Shown in pieces: positions 27,504-36,461 of a DNA stretch of 64,000 bases. Every line of letters starts with the position of its first letter. The stretch's first letter is position 1. The translations under genes and the position numbers were made by a program. Origin of the DNA: Jejuia sp. UBA6058 (GTDB taxonomy: Bacteria; Bacteroidota; Bacteroidia; Flavobacteriales; Flavobacteriaceae). The stretch is from assembly GCA_002428965.1 (NCBI GenBank), contig DIYI01000011.1, positions 1 to 64,000 on the forward strand, written 5' to 3'. The notes beneath the pieces are model-generated. The model did no database searches, was not told the origin of the DNA, and saw only the letters and a list, made by a program, of their open reading frames with translations.

Positions 27504-29142
27504 CTGGAATGTTTATTTGAAATGTTGTTAGCTTATCTCTAAGGTCTAGAGCAATAGATCCTGCGTGTTTGTTGATTATAGTTTTGGTATAATACAACCC
27601 AATACCATAACCTTTTATATCATGTGTATTGCCTTTTGGTACACGATAAAACTTCTCGAAAATACGATGTTTAATTTCGTTTTTTAATGTATTTCCCGTA
27701 TCTGAAATTTTGATTTCAATACTACTTTTTTGTTTTTTTAGACTTATGAAAATAGTGCTGCCACCATATTTTACAGCATTGTCTAAAATATTATTTAAAG
27801 CATTTTCAAAATGAAAAGGATCTGCATTTATGATTAAGGAATCCTTTTCAATTTCATTAATAAACGTTTTTTCTGGATACTGTGCTTTGTATCGGTTATT
27901 TAGTGTGTATAGTAAATTTGAAATGTCAACTTTTTCTTTATTGAATTTTAAAGACTCACTGTCTAAAGTAGCGGTTTCAAGGAGTTTTTCTACCATCAAA
28001 TTTAATTTTGATAATTGATTGGATGACATGTCAACGTATCGCTTCGTTTTGGCTTTATCTTCAATTACATTAAAATTATTTATACTCTCCAAAGCTACAC
28101 CAATAGTTGCGATTGGCGTTTTAAATTCATGAGTAATATTACTTATTAAATCGTTTTTTACCTCTGCTAGTTGTTTTTGATTTTTTATTATTTTCAGAAG
28201 AAAAAATAGGCAACTTATAACGGCAAGAATAAGTAAAAGCGATATTAAAATAGCACTAATACCTCTTTTAAGAGCAACCCAATTGGCATTGCTGAAATTT
28301 ACCTTTAGTTCACTTCCTTTGGGCAGAAAGGTTGATTTTGATATAACACTCAGTTTTTTTTCAGTTTTTATACTATCAGCTATTGTTGCTTTTTTGTTTT
28401 CTTGTTTTAAGAAGAAACTTGGAAAGATCTCCTTAGGTTTGTTGTAGTTAATATGATAGGTTAAGTTTATTTTTTTAGTTTTTAAGTCACTCTGGAATAA
28501 GCTATCAACTTTTTTTACGTCCAAAGAATCCTTATTTAAAGACAGAATAATTTTTGAAGTTAAAATCTCAAAGGGGTTATTACTTTTTGTGGAATCGAGA
28601 TTCAACGAAGAAAACCTAAATGTTCTAGTAGTATCGCTAGATAAATTCGGAAAACTATTTTTAGTGGATTTAATAAGGACAGAATCGCCTTTTGCTTTCC
28701 TAAAAATAGAATCGTATTCTTTAAAACGTTTGTGTCTAGGATTAATAGAATCAGTCATCCAAATAGAGGTAAATCTATTTTTTTTTAATTGATCATGATC
28801 TACTTCTTGTATTACTGTAATACTTTGGATTTCATTTGCATTTATACTATCTATGGTCGTGTAAGAGCTGTCGTTATTTTTCAACACTCTAAGCCTATCG
28901 TGAACAGTACTTTTTTTTGATCTGTTTTTATGACTGCTAAGTCTCAAACCCATGGTGGTTTCTTGGGCCAAATTAGAATAGTAGTTGTCTACTGCTTTAT
29001 CCAAACTAGTTTGAACATCTGTTATTAATTGCTGTTTGTTTAATTGGTAGTTTTTATAGTTCCAATACCCTTGTAACCCAATAGTAGCAATAATTACAGC
29101 TATAATCAGGTACAAAGTGTATTGATATTTCTTGTCGTTCAT
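27493..29142 (-). CDS. sensor histidine kinase
   Basis: An inner-membrane sensor of 549 residues. One transmembrane helix (~10-26) is followed by a large periplasmic region (~30-290), then a second helix (~293-318). The cytoplasmic HisKA domain has His338 in ISNITHEFKTP, followed by a HATPase domain with NALNNILDNAVKYG (N box), DTGN (G1) and GYGIGLYY (G2). The periplasmic region is Ser/Lys-rich and matches no named sensor fold. It is first in the operon with the response regulator and is divergent from the GLPGLI genes. The signal sensed is unknown. Confidence 0.93.
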   Translation of the reverse strand: MNDKKYQYTLYLIIAVIIATIGLQGYWNYKNYQLNKQQLITDVQTSLDKAVDNYYSNLAQETTMGLRLSSHKNRSKKSTVHDRLRVLKNNDSSYTTIDSINANEIQSITVIQEVDHDQLKKNRFTSIWMTDSINPRHKRFKEYDSIFRKAKGDSVLIKSTKNSFPNLSSDTTRTFRFSSLNLDSTKSNNPFEILTSKIILSLNKDSLDVKKVDSLFQSDLKTKKINLTYHINYNKPKEIFPSFFLKQENKKATIADSIKTEKKLSVISKSTFLPKGSELKVNFSNANWVALKRGISAILISLLLILAVISCLFFLLKIIKNQKQLAEVKNDLISNITHEFKTPIATIGVALESINNFNVIEDKAKTKRYVDMSSNQLSKLNLMVEKLLETATLDSESLKFNKEKVDISNLLYTLNNRYKAQYPEKTFINEIEKDSLIINADPFHFENALNNILDNAVKYGGSTIFISLKKQKSSIEIKISDTGNTLKNEIKHRIFEKFYRVPKGNTHDIKGYGIGLYYTKTIINKHAGSIALDLRDKLTTFQINIPDGQ

Positions 29143-29180
29143 ACGTCAAAAGTAAATGTAAAAGCACTTAAAAACTAATC

Positions 29181-29208
29181 GGTTAACACTAGTTAACACC
29201 GGTTAACT
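29181..29208 (+). promoter_or_regulatory. three GTTAAC direct repeats on a 10-bp period (probable regulator operator)
   Basis: GGTTAACACT, AGTTAACACC and GGTTAACTTT follow one another without gaps, so GTTAAC starts at 29182, 29192 and 29202. Direct repeats one helical turn apart are the typical binding pattern of OmpR/PhoB regulators. The array lies between the kinase gene (start 29142) and the first GLPGLI gene (start 29308). It sits just upstream of an imperfect -7 element (GATATTTG, 29230-29237). The assignment to the neighbouring regulator is an inference. Confidence 0.6.
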
Positions 29209-29307
29209 TTTAAATTGATATTGGGTTATGATATTTGCAACATATCAATCAAAAAACAACTGCAGTTATGTTTTTAAAACAAATTATTAATTCTAATGTA
29301 TAGAAAT

Positions 29308-30132
29308 ATGAAACTTTTAATTAAAACCTTTTTGGTAATTCTTGTTCTTACAGGCAGTGCAATTCATGCTCAAAAATTTCAAGGAGTAGCTACTTATAAG
29401 TCTCATCGTAAGATGGACGTAAAAATGGGAGACCAGATGAATGCGGAGCAACAAAAAATGATTCAAGCTCAGCTTCAGAAGCAATTTCAAAAGGAGTATA
29501 CACTTACCTTTAATGCTTATGAATCAATTTACAAGCAAGAAGAAAAGCTTGATGCACCTCAACCTGTAAGTTCTGGAATACAGATTAAGGTTGTTCAAGG
29601 CTCGGATATAATGTATAAGAATATTAAAGAGCATAGGTATAGCAATAAATCTGAGATTTATGGTAAGATTTTTTTAGTTAAAGATTCTTTGCGAACCAGA
29701 AAATGGGAAATGGTAGATGAAACTAAAAATATTGGTGAGTACACCTGTTACAAGGCTGTTATAAAAGGAGAATACACAACAAAAACGATTAATGATAAAG
29801 GAGAAATTGAAGAAGTAACGAAACCTAGAACCACCACCGTTTGGTATACACCACAAATACCTATTAGCAATGGGCCTGCTGATTATTTTGGGCTACCTGG
29901 GCTAATTCTAGAGGTAAATGATGGGCAGCAAACACTTATTTGTTCAAAAATAGTTCTAAATCCAAAAGAATCTATAGAAATTAACGAACCCAAAAAGGGG
30001 AAGGAAGTTACTCAAAAAGAGTTTGACACCATTCAACAAAAGAAAGCAGATGAGATGATGGAGCAATTTAGGTCTAGTAGCAGAGGAAGACATAATGATG
30101 GAAGTCGTGTAATGATACAAGTAGGTGGTTAA
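29308..30132 (+). CDS. GLPGLI family protein 1
   Basis: A secreted protein of about 274 residues with a signal peptide (MKLLIKTFLVILVLTGSAIHAQ). An ATG at 29296 would add four residues. The family motif is present as FGLPGLILEVNDGQQT, preceded by WYTPQIPISNGP. The family (GLPGLI) is restricted to Bacteroidota and has no established function. It often sits next to CarboxypepD_reg outer-membrane barrels, as here. It is the first of three tandem paralogues and is the gene nearest the GTTAAC repeats. The C terminus is basic and Ser/Gly/Arg-rich. Confidence 0.88.
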   Translation: MKLLIKTFLVILVLTGSAIHAQKFQGVATYKSHRKMDVKMGDQMNAEQQKMIQAQLQKQFQKEYTLTFNAYESIYKQEEKLDAPQPVSSGIQIKVVQGSDIMYKNIKEHRYSNKSEIYGKIFLVKDSLRTRKWEMVDETKNIGEYTCYKAVIKGEYTTKTINDKGEIEEVTKPRTTTVWYTPQIPISNGPADYFGLPGLILEVNDGQQTLICSKIVLNPKESIEINEPKKGKEVTQKEFDTIQQKKADEMMEQFRSSSRGRHNDGSRVMIQVGG

Positions 30133-30239
30133 TCTGAGCGCTAAAAACCAAGATAAGTTGTTAGGGTTATGTTATAATCAAACAATATGTTTAATAATTA
30201 TTTATATTTGTTAAACAAAATAATTATAACTAACCGATT

Positions 30240-31073
30240 ATGAAGACTCTTAATATCGCAACTCTTACATTTTGTTTAACTCTGTTTAATTTGTTTTCTC
30301 TAAAAGCTCAAGATTTTCAAGGAAAAGCAGAATATGTGTATAAAGCTCAAATGAATTTGGGGCGTTGGGGTGCAAAAATGAGTGAGGCTCAAAAGAATCA
30401 AATAGCTGCCCGATTAAAAAACAGGTTAGAAAAGAAGTATATTTTAGATTTTAACATGGAAGCCTCTGTTTATAATGAATACGAAAAACTAGATGCTATG
30501 TCTGGGGCAACCGATTCTTGGGGTAAGAACTTTACTCCAGGAGAGCAGTATAAAAATGTTAAAACCAAAAGCTTTATCCAAGAACAAGAGTTTTACGGTA
30601 AAAAATTCTTGGTTAAAGATAGTTTACTAGATATCAGCTGGAATATAGGTTCTGAAACTAAGCAAATAGGCAATTATACATGTTTTAAGGCTACAGCAAT
30701 GATTCCAAGTTCTAAAATGGCGTTTTGGGAATTTTCTTGGGGAAGACTCAGGCAAGAAGAGGGTGATTCGGATTCAGACTCAACTGAAGAGCTAGAAGAA
30801 GCAATGACTGAAGTGGTAGCTTGGTATACAATGCAAATTCCTGTGAGTCAGGGTCCGTCGGAATTTTGGGGTTTACCTGGTTTAATTTTAGAGGTAAGTT
30901 CTGGTTCAACTACAATGTTGTGTTCAAAAATTACTTTGAACCCCGAAGAAAAGACCGATGTACAGGCTCCAAAGAGTGGGAATGAGGTTACCAAACAGGA
31001 GTATAAGGCTATAATTTTTACTAAAATGAAAGAGTTTAGAGATAACCGTGTTGGAAGAAGCTACAGTAGATAA
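30240..31073 (+). CDS. GLPGLI family protein 2
   Basis: 277 residues with a signal peptide (MKTLNIATLTFCLTLFNLFSLKAQ). It shares with its neighbours the DFQGKAEYVYKA start of the mature chain, KNRLEKKYILDFN, the KQIGNYTCFKATA segment and WYTMQIPVSQGPSEFWGLPGLILEVSSG. An acidic insert (EEGDSDSDSTEELEE, near residue 178) precedes the motif. It lies 107 bp after the first paralogue and 102 bp before the third. It was evidently produced by tandem duplication. The function is unknown. Confidence 0.88.
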   Translation: MKTLNIATLTFCLTLFNLFSLKAQDFQGKAEYVYKAQMNLGRWGAKMSEAQKNQIAARLKNRLEKKYILDFNMEASVYNEYEKLDAMSGATDSWGKNFTPGEQYKNVKTKSFIQEQEFYGKKFLVKDSLLDISWNIGSETKQIGNYTCFKATAMIPSSKMAFWEFSWGRLRQEEGDSDSDSTEELEEAMTEVVAWYTMQIPVSQGPSEFWGLPGLILEVSSGSTTMLCSKITLNPEEKTDVQAPKSGNEVTKQEYKAIIFTKMKEFRDNRVGRSYSR

Positions 31074-31175
31074 TTATTTTAACATAATTTTAGTATAACG
31101 TGCTTAAACTATTCGCGGAATGTGATGTCTAAAACGTGTTCATTCAATTTCAATTAAAAATTAAAAACACCAATA

Positions 31176-32027
31176 ATGATCACATTACAACCTAAACAGG
31201 CAATTTTATCTTTAGTATTTCTATTTTCTCTGGCCATTGGAGCGCAGGACTTTCAAGGGAAAGCATATTATGTTTCAAAAACTTCTGTAGACATGAGTAA
31301 TTTTGGAAGACCTAATATGAGCGAGGACCAAAAAAAACGAATGCAAGAACGCTTAAAAAATATGTTTGAAAAAACATTTGTGTTAACGTTTAATAGGTCG
31401 GAATCTATTTATAAACTAGATGAAAAACTTGAGGCACCAAATCAAGGAGGTGGTTCAAGATTTGGAGCCATTATGTCTGGAGCTATGGATGGTATTAAGT
31501 ATAAAAATGCAAAGTCTAAGCAGTTGTTAAGTGAGCACGAGCTTTTTGGAAAGCTCTTTTTGATAAAAGACAATTTGCCGGAACTAAACTGGGAAATGAC
31601 TGGTGAAACAAAACAAATAGGCGGTTATACCTGTTTTAAAGCTACTGCAATTCAAACTTGGAAAGAATTTGATATGGCAAGTTTAAGGAGACCACGAAAC
31701 GAAGATGAATCCACCTTGGAGGATGAAGCTGAAACAGAAGAGGAAGAGCCAATTAAAATTGAAGCGTGGTACACCATGCAAATTCCAGTTAATCAAGGTC
31801 CTGGAGATTATTGGGGCTTACCTGGTTTAATTTTAGAAGTAAGTGCAGGAAAAACCACAATTCTTTGCTCTAAACTTGTTTTGAATCCTGAAGATAAAGC
31901 AACTATTAAAGCCCCTAGTAAAGGAAAAGAGGTAACAAAAGAGGAGTACGTAGATATTGCCACAAAAAAGTACCTAGAAATGCGTAAAAATTTTAGACGT
32001 CGCGGAGGTCAAAGAGGTACAAGATAA
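31176..32027 (+). CDS. GLPGLI family protein 3
   Basis: 283 residues with a signal peptide ending in GAQ. It is most like paralogue 2 (DFQGKAYYVSKT, KQIGGYTCFKATA, WYTMQIPVNQGPGDYWGLPGLILEVSAG), again with an acidic stretch before the motif (DEAETEEEEP). The C terminus is Arg/Gly-rich. It precedes the outer-membrane barrel gene by 117 bp, and that gap contains a folded element. Periplasmic or outer-membrane association with the barrel protein is an inference from position. Confidence 0.88.
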   Translation: MITLQPKQAILSLVFLFSLAIGAQDFQGKAYYVSKTSVDMSNFGRPNMSEDQKKRMQERLKNMFEKTFVLTFNRSESIYKLDEKLEAPNQGGGSRFGAIMSGAMDGIKYKNAKSKQLLSEHELFGKLFLIKDNLPELNWEMTGETKQIGGYTCFKATAIQTWKEFDMASLRRPRNEDESTLEDEAETEEEEPIKIEAWYTMQIPVNQGPGDYWGLPGLILEVSAGKTTILCSKLVLNPEDKATIKAPSKGKEVTKEEYVDIATKKYLEMRKNFRRRGGQRGTR

Positions 32028-32050
32028 ATTTTAAAAATCCAATAAAGTAT

Positions 32051-32127
32051 TATGAATTTTACAATTGACATCCCAGTATTCCTTCTGGGGTGATGAAGGG
32101 TACTATCCTTAGAAAATAAAATTCATA
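32051..32127 (+). promoter_or_regulatory. structured intercistronic leader (three-way-junction-like)
   Basis: TATGAATTTTA (32051-32061) is perfectly complementary to TAAAATTCATA (32117-32127). Inside this 11-bp closing stem are two further hairpins: CATCCCAG/CTGGGGTG (32069-32076 / 32085-32092, one G-U) and AAGG/CCTT (32096-32099 / 32107-32110). No T-tract follows, so this is not a terminator. It sits 18 bp before the start of the barrel gene. It could be a processing or stability element setting barrel versus GLPGLI expression. Confidence 0.5.
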
Positions 32128-32144
32128 TTCAAACATCAACCAAA

Positions 32145-34889
32145 ATGAAGTTAAAACTAACAGTAATATTAACCTTTTTAGTAACCTTAGGTTATTCACA
32201 AGTCAAGGTACAAGGTGTTGTAAAAGACAGTATTGGCGAACCTTTAGAGTTGGCAAATGTTGTAGCTATAAATCAAGAAACAAATAAGTTAGATTCTTAT
32301 GGTATTACAAATGATAAAGGAAAGTTTGTGCTATCTCTTAACAAGAACAGTAAGTATAAACTTCAAGTAAGTTATATAGGAATGAAAACCTATGAAGAAA
32401 TTTTTGAAACTGCTGATAAAAGTATTGATAAGGATGTTGTAATGGAAGCTGATAATACTGCGCTTGATGCGGTAGAACTTACCTACGAAATGCCCGTAAC
32501 TATTAGTGGTGATACTCTAATTTATAATGCAGATTCCTTTAAAAACGGGACAGAACGGAAGCTCGAAGATATTTTGGAAAAACTTCCTGGAGTTGAGGTA
32601 AATGATGAAGGGCAAATTGAAGTAGAAGGACAACGTGTATCAAAAGTAATGGTGGATGGTAAAGATTTTTTTGATGGCGATTCTAAGCTTGCTACAAAAA
32701 ATATTCCTTCAAATGCGGTGGATAAGGTTCAAGTTTTGAAGAATTATTCTGAGGTGGCACAGTTAAGTAGTGTAGGCAATAACCAAGATAATTATGCCAT
32801 AAATATTAAGTTGAAAGAAGGAAAAAAGAACTTTTGGTTTGGTAATGTTACTGTTGGTGGCGGTACATCAACAGATGAAGGTTTGTATGTGATTCAACCA
32901 AAGTTATTTTACTATAGTCCTAAATATAGCATTAATCTTATAGGAGATTTAAATAACACCGGAGAACCAGCACTAACTAGGCAGGATCTGAGAGGTTTTG
33001 GCGGAGGTTTTCGCCCTCCAAGTAGAGACAGCGGAACTAGCTTAAATTTAGGAAATAATAGTTTAGGGTTTCTAGCTATTCAGAATAACCGTGCTCAAGA
33101 TATTGAAAACAAACTGGCTTCAGGAAATTTTAGTTATTCGCCTAATAAAGCTTTAGATATCAGTGGTTTTGCCATATTTAATAGCAGTCGTATTGGTATT
33201 TTACAAAAATCTACTTTTGATTATATTGAAGTTCCAGACGACCCTACAACTACAGGTATTGATGAGTCTTTGTCTATTCCTCAAGATGAAAACACAGAAG
33301 AGAATACAAGACAGCGCTCTGATATTGGTTTGATGAAGCTAAGTGCATCCTATAAACCGAATGTAAATAATCAATTAGATTATGATGTACTAGGACGCGT
33401 GACCAAGGAATCTCAAAACAGCAATTTGTTTTCGTCGGTATTAGGTAATACGGATCAGTTTGAGGATAATACGCCTTATAGTATCAATCAGAATTTAAAC
33501 TATTATTATACCCTAAACGAGAATAATATTTTTGCCTTAGAGGTGCAGCATTTATTGCAAGACGAAGATCCATTTTATAATGCAATTTTAGAAGATAAGG
33601 ATAGCTACGAAAGGACTGGAGAAGGTCTAGGTTTAGATCCTAATCAGATAGTATACAATATTAATCATGACAGAAGAGTCAAGTCCAATCAACTAGATGC
33701 TAAGGTTGATTACTGGAATATTTTGAATGATAAAAGTAATATCAATTTCACTTTAGGCGCAATGGCAACGCGTCAAGACTACAATACAAGTTTATTTCAA
33801 ATCTTAGATGATGATTCTGTATTTGACCCCACGCCAACCATTAATGATGGTTTAGATACAAATGATGCACAATACAATTTTAGTGATTTCTATTTGGGTG
33901 TAGCCTACAGATTAAAATTAGGTAAGTTTACCATTACTCCAGGATTATCTGCGCATACATATGGCTATGGTAATGATCAATTTGGAGATTCTTATCAAGA
34001 TAACTTTAGTTTGCTGCTACCAAGCTTTGAAACCAGAATTCAATTTAAAAAGAGTGAAAGCTTAACATTACGCTATAATATGCGTAACCAGTTTACCGAT
34101 GTTACACGTTTGGCAAGTGGTATTGTTCTAAATAGTTTTAATAATATACAATTTGGTAACCCAGAATTAGGTAATGCTGTAACCAATAATATAAGCTTAT
34201 TTTATAGAAGTTTTAACTTGTTTAATTACACAAATGTTTTTGCTTCAATTACGTATAGTAGTGCCGTGGATCAAATACGTTCTAGAGCAAATTTTGATAG
34301 CGTAGTTCGTACTAGCGAGTTTTTTAATTCTGGATTTACTGACGAAAGTGTTTCTGCATTCGGACGTTTTCAACGCACATTTGGTAAGTTGAGACTTAGT
34401 ATTAATTCGCGTTGGAATTACTCTAAATTCAATCAATTTGTTCAAGGAGGTCGTTCCATCAACGAAAGTTTCCAACAAACCTATACGCCAGAGTTAAGAA
34501 CTAACTTTAGAGAGGCACCAAATATTAGGTTGAGATACAGGTACTCTGTAAATAGAAATCAACAAGGAGGAGGTACTACTACGTTTAAAACCAATGCGCC
34601 TTCAGTAAGATTTGATGCTTATATTTTTAAGAAGTTTACGTTCTTAACAGATTATAGTTATAATAGACAAAGTAGTACAAATGGTTCACCTCAAGAATTT
34701 GAAATTTGGAATGCCTCATTGTCATACAGAAAAGACAATGATGCTAAATTTGAGTATACTTTAAAGGCAACAAACCTATTGAATACAACCTCGCAAATAC
34801 AAAATGGAAATTCCAATATTTCAGTATTTGCTAGAGAGTATTTTATACAACCTAGGTTTATTACTTTAAGGCTGAGGTATGAGATATAA
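32145..34889 (+). CDS. outer-membrane beta-barrel protein with CarboxypepD_reg domain (TonB-receptor-like)
   Basis: 914 residues. A signal peptide (to ~18) leads into a carboxypeptidase-regulatory-like domain (VKVQGVVKDSIGEPLELANV, ~19-100). A plug-like domain follows with NGTERKLEDILEKLPGVEVNDEGQIEVEGQRVSKVMVDGKDFF (cited as positions ~133-177). A long aromatic-strand barrel ends RFITLRLRYEI. This architecture resembles TonB-dependent receptors of the OMP_b-brl_3 type, without a recognisable TonB box. It ends the GLPGLI operon and is followed by a bidirectional terminator. The cargo is unknown. Envelope-stress or peptide/metal roles are possible. Confidence 0.87.
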   Translation: MKLKLTVILTFLVTLGYSQVKVQGVVKDSIGEPLELANVVAINQETNKLDSYGITNDKGKFVLSLNKNSKYKLQVSYIGMKTYEEIFETADKSIDKDVVMEADNTALDAVELTYEMPVTISGDTLIYNADSFKNGTERKLEDILEKLPGVEVNDEGQIEVEGQRVSKVMVDGKDFFDGDSKLATKNIPSNAVDKVQVLKNYSEVAQLSSVGNNQDNYAINIKLKEGKKNFWFGNVTVGGGTSTDEGLYVIQPKLFYYSPKYSINLIGDLNNTGEPALTRQDLRGFGGGFRPPSRDSGTSLNLGNNSLGFLAIQNNRAQDIENKLASGNFSYSPNKALDISGFAIFNSSRIGILQKSTFDYIEVPDDPTTTGIDESLSIPQDENTEENTRQRSDIGLMKLSASYKPNVNNQLDYDVLGRVTKESQNSNLFSSVLGNTDQFEDNTPYSINQNLNYYYTLNENNIFALEVQHLLQDEDPFYNAILEDKDSYERTGEGLGLDPNQIVYNINHDRRVKSNQLDAKVDYWNILNDKSNINFTLGAMATRQDYNTSLFQILDDDSVFDPTPTINDGLDTNDAQYNFSDFYLGVAYRLKLGKFTITPGLSAHTYGYGNDQFGDSYQDNFSLLLPSFETRIQFKKSESLTLRYNMRNQFTDVTRLASGIVLNSFNNIQFGNPELGNAVTNNISLFYRSFNLFNYTNVFASITYSSAVDQIRSRANFDSVVRTSEFFNSGFTDESVSAFGRFQRTFGKLRLSINSRWNYSKFNQFVQGGRSINESFQQTYTPELRTNFREAPNIRLRYRYSVNRNQQGGGTTTFKTNAPSVRFDAYIFKKFTFLTDYSYNRQSSTNGSPQEFEIWNASLSYRKDNDAKFEYTLKATNLLNTTSQIQNGNSNISVFAREYFIQPRFITLRLRYEI

Positions 34890-34918
34890 TAGTACAAGGA
34901 GTCGAGTCGTTTTATAAA

Positions 34919-34953
34919 ATAACAAAAGCCCACTTTAAGTGGGCTTTTGTTAT
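34919..34953. terminator. bidirectional terminator between the barrel gene and metK
   Basis: A 17-bp near-perfect palindrome, ATAACAAAAGCCCACTT against AAGTGGGCTTTTGTTAT, lies between converging genes with T-rich flanks on both strands. Confidence 0.88.
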
Positions 34954-34977
34954 TCATTGATTTATTTTGATTTCTAT

Positions 34978-36231
34978 TTATAAATTAAAAGAGGTTTTAA
35001 CTGCATCCACATAATCCAACTTCTCCCAAGTAAATAATTCAACATCTAAAGTTGTACTATTACCATTTGCTTGAGTAAATGTTTTTGTAACAGTTCTGTT
35101 GGTACGTCCCATATGGCCGTAAGCAGCAGTTTCGCTGTACATTGGCGAACGTAGTTTTAAACGAGTTTCAATAGCGTAAGGACGCATATCAAAAATTTTA
35201 GAAACCTTTTCGGCAATTTCGCCATCGGTTAATTTTACGTTTGAAGTGCCATAAGTATCAATAAAAATACCCATTGGTTCTACAACACCAATTGCGTAAC
35301 TTACCTGAACCAAAACTTCTGAGGCAACGCCAGCAGCTACTAAGTTTTTAGCAATATGGCGAGTAGCGTAAGCAGCACTTCTATCAACTTTACTTGGATC
35401 TTTGCCAGAAAACGCACCACCACCATGAGCACCTTTTCCGCCGTAAGTATCAACAATTATTTTTCTACCTGTTAAACCGGTATCTCCATGTGGACCACCA
35501 ATTACGAACTTACCTGTTGGATTAATGTGGTATTTAATATCGTTATTAAATAGTTTTTGGATATGTGCTGGTAATTTGGCTACTACACGAGGTATCAATA
35601 TTTCTACAATATCTTTTCTAATTTTTGCTAACATCGTATCGTCATCAGCAAATTCATCATGCTGAGTAGAAACCACTATAGCATCTATTCTTTGTGGCAC
35701 ATTATCATCGCTATATTCAATTGTAACTTGACTTTTAGAATCTGGTCTTAAATAGGTGATGTCTTTGTTTTCTCTTCTTAATGCTGCCAATTCTATTAAA
35801 AGACGATGCGATAAATCTAATGCCAAAGGCATATAGTTTTCGGTTTCGTTAGTGGCATAACCAAACATCATACCTTGGTCGCCAGCACCTTGTTCTTCTT
35901 TAGTTGCACGATCTACGCCTTGATTAATATCTGGAGATTGTGGGTGAATGGCAGAAAATACACCACAAGAATTACCATCAAACATATACTCGCCTTTGGT
36001 GTATCCAATTTTATTAATGGTTTCTCTGGCTATTTTCTGAACATCCAAGTATGTTTTCGATTTTACTTCACCGGCAAGAACAACTTGTCCCGTAGTAACA
36101 AGAGTTTCACAAGCTACTTTAGAGTCTACATCAAACGCTAAAAAATTATCAATAAGCGCATCACTAATTTGGTCTGCTACCTTATCCGGGTGTCCTTCAG
36201 AAACACTTTCTGAAGTAAATAAATATGGCAT
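34978..36231 (-). CDS. metK: S-adenosylmethionine synthetase
   Basis: It makes SAM from methionine and ATP. The 417-residue protein begins MPYLFTSESVSEGHPDKVADQ, has GAGDQGMMFGYA (~117-128), GGPHGDTGLTGRKIIVDTYGG (~244-264) and GGGAFSGKDPSKVDRSAAYA (~268-287), all canonical MetK motifs. It is monocistronic. Its leader carries a SAM-II-type aptamer (36281-36357) and a complementary anti-aptamer segment, so feedback by its own product is expected. The convergent bidirectional terminator at 34919-34953 ends it. Confidence 0.97.
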   Translation of the reverse strand: MPYLFTSESVSEGHPDKVADQISDALIDNFLAFDVDSKVACETLVTTGQVVLAGEVKSKTYLDVQKIARETINKIGYTKGEYMFDGNSCGVFSAIHPQSPDINQGVDRATKEEQGAGDQGMMFGYATNETENYMPLALDLSHRLLIELAALRRENKDITYLRPDSKSQVTIEYSDDNVPQRIDAIVVSTQHDEFADDDTMLAKIRKDIVEILIPRVVAKLPAHIQKLFNNDIKYHINPTGKFVIGGPHGDTGLTGRKIIVDTYGGKGAHGGGAFSGKDPSKVDRSAAYATRHIAKNLVAAGVASEVLVQVSYAIGVVEPMGIFIDTYGTSNVKLTDGEIAEKVSKIFDMRPYAIETRLKLRSPMYSETAAYGHMGRTNRTVTKTFTQANGNSTTLDVELFTWEKLDYVDAVKTSFNL

Positions 36232-36280
36232 ATTATATTATTTATGAAGCAAGATTTGACGAGAAACGTCTCAGGAGTTT

Positions 36281-36357
36281 ACACTGCCTTTAGCATTTTT
36301 ACTACATCTATAATTTGAAGATGTAAGAGGTTGCAATCAGTCAAATCTTTCCTCTAT
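36281..36357 (-). promoter_or_regulatory. SAM-II-type riboswitch in the metK leader
   Basis: Read as RNA, P1 forms between AGAGG (36351-36355) and CCUCU (36326-36330), enclosing an A/U-rich loop with GAUUUGACUGAUUGCAA. A lineage-type extra hairpin follows (UACAUCU/AGAUGUA, 36319-36325 and 36303-36309), then AAAAAUGCUAAAGGCAGU. ACUG in the loop (36338-36341) can pair with CAGU (36283-36286) to close the pseudoknot. The loop-plus-GCUAAA arrangement matches SAM-II as I know it from metA/metX leaders. A 10-nt segment nearer the start codon (36251-36260) is perfectly complementary to loop bases 36340-36349 and would compete with the aptamer. Assignment is by eye. Confidence 0.75.
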
Positions 36358-36371
36358 GATTTATTGATGTG

Positions 36372-36379
36372 CAAAAGTA
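36372..36379 (-). promoter_or_regulatory. -7 promoter element of metK
   Basis: Minus strand TACTTTTG is a perfect TAnnTTTG element just upstream of the riboswitch, placing the transcription start near 36365 so that the entire aptamer is transcribed. No -33 TTG is evident. Confidence 0.55.
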
Positions 36380-36461
36380 AAAAAATTAAGAGAAATGAAA
36401 ATATGAATTACTAAAAAATGCAAGTTAATGATTGTATGATGTTGCAGTACTTGCTTTGGCA

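Noticed and set aside
29221..29237. Full -33/-7 promoter for the first GLPGLI gene
   Set aside because: The -7-like GATATTTG lacks the first T of TAnnTTTG and the TTG triplets are at the wrong distance, so only the GTTAAC repeats were annotated.
36281..36357. SAM-I (S-box) riboswitch
   Set aside because: The CUCUUAUC...AGAG-type SAM-I core is absent, whereas the P1 loop with AUUGCAA and the GCUAAA segment matches SAM-II.
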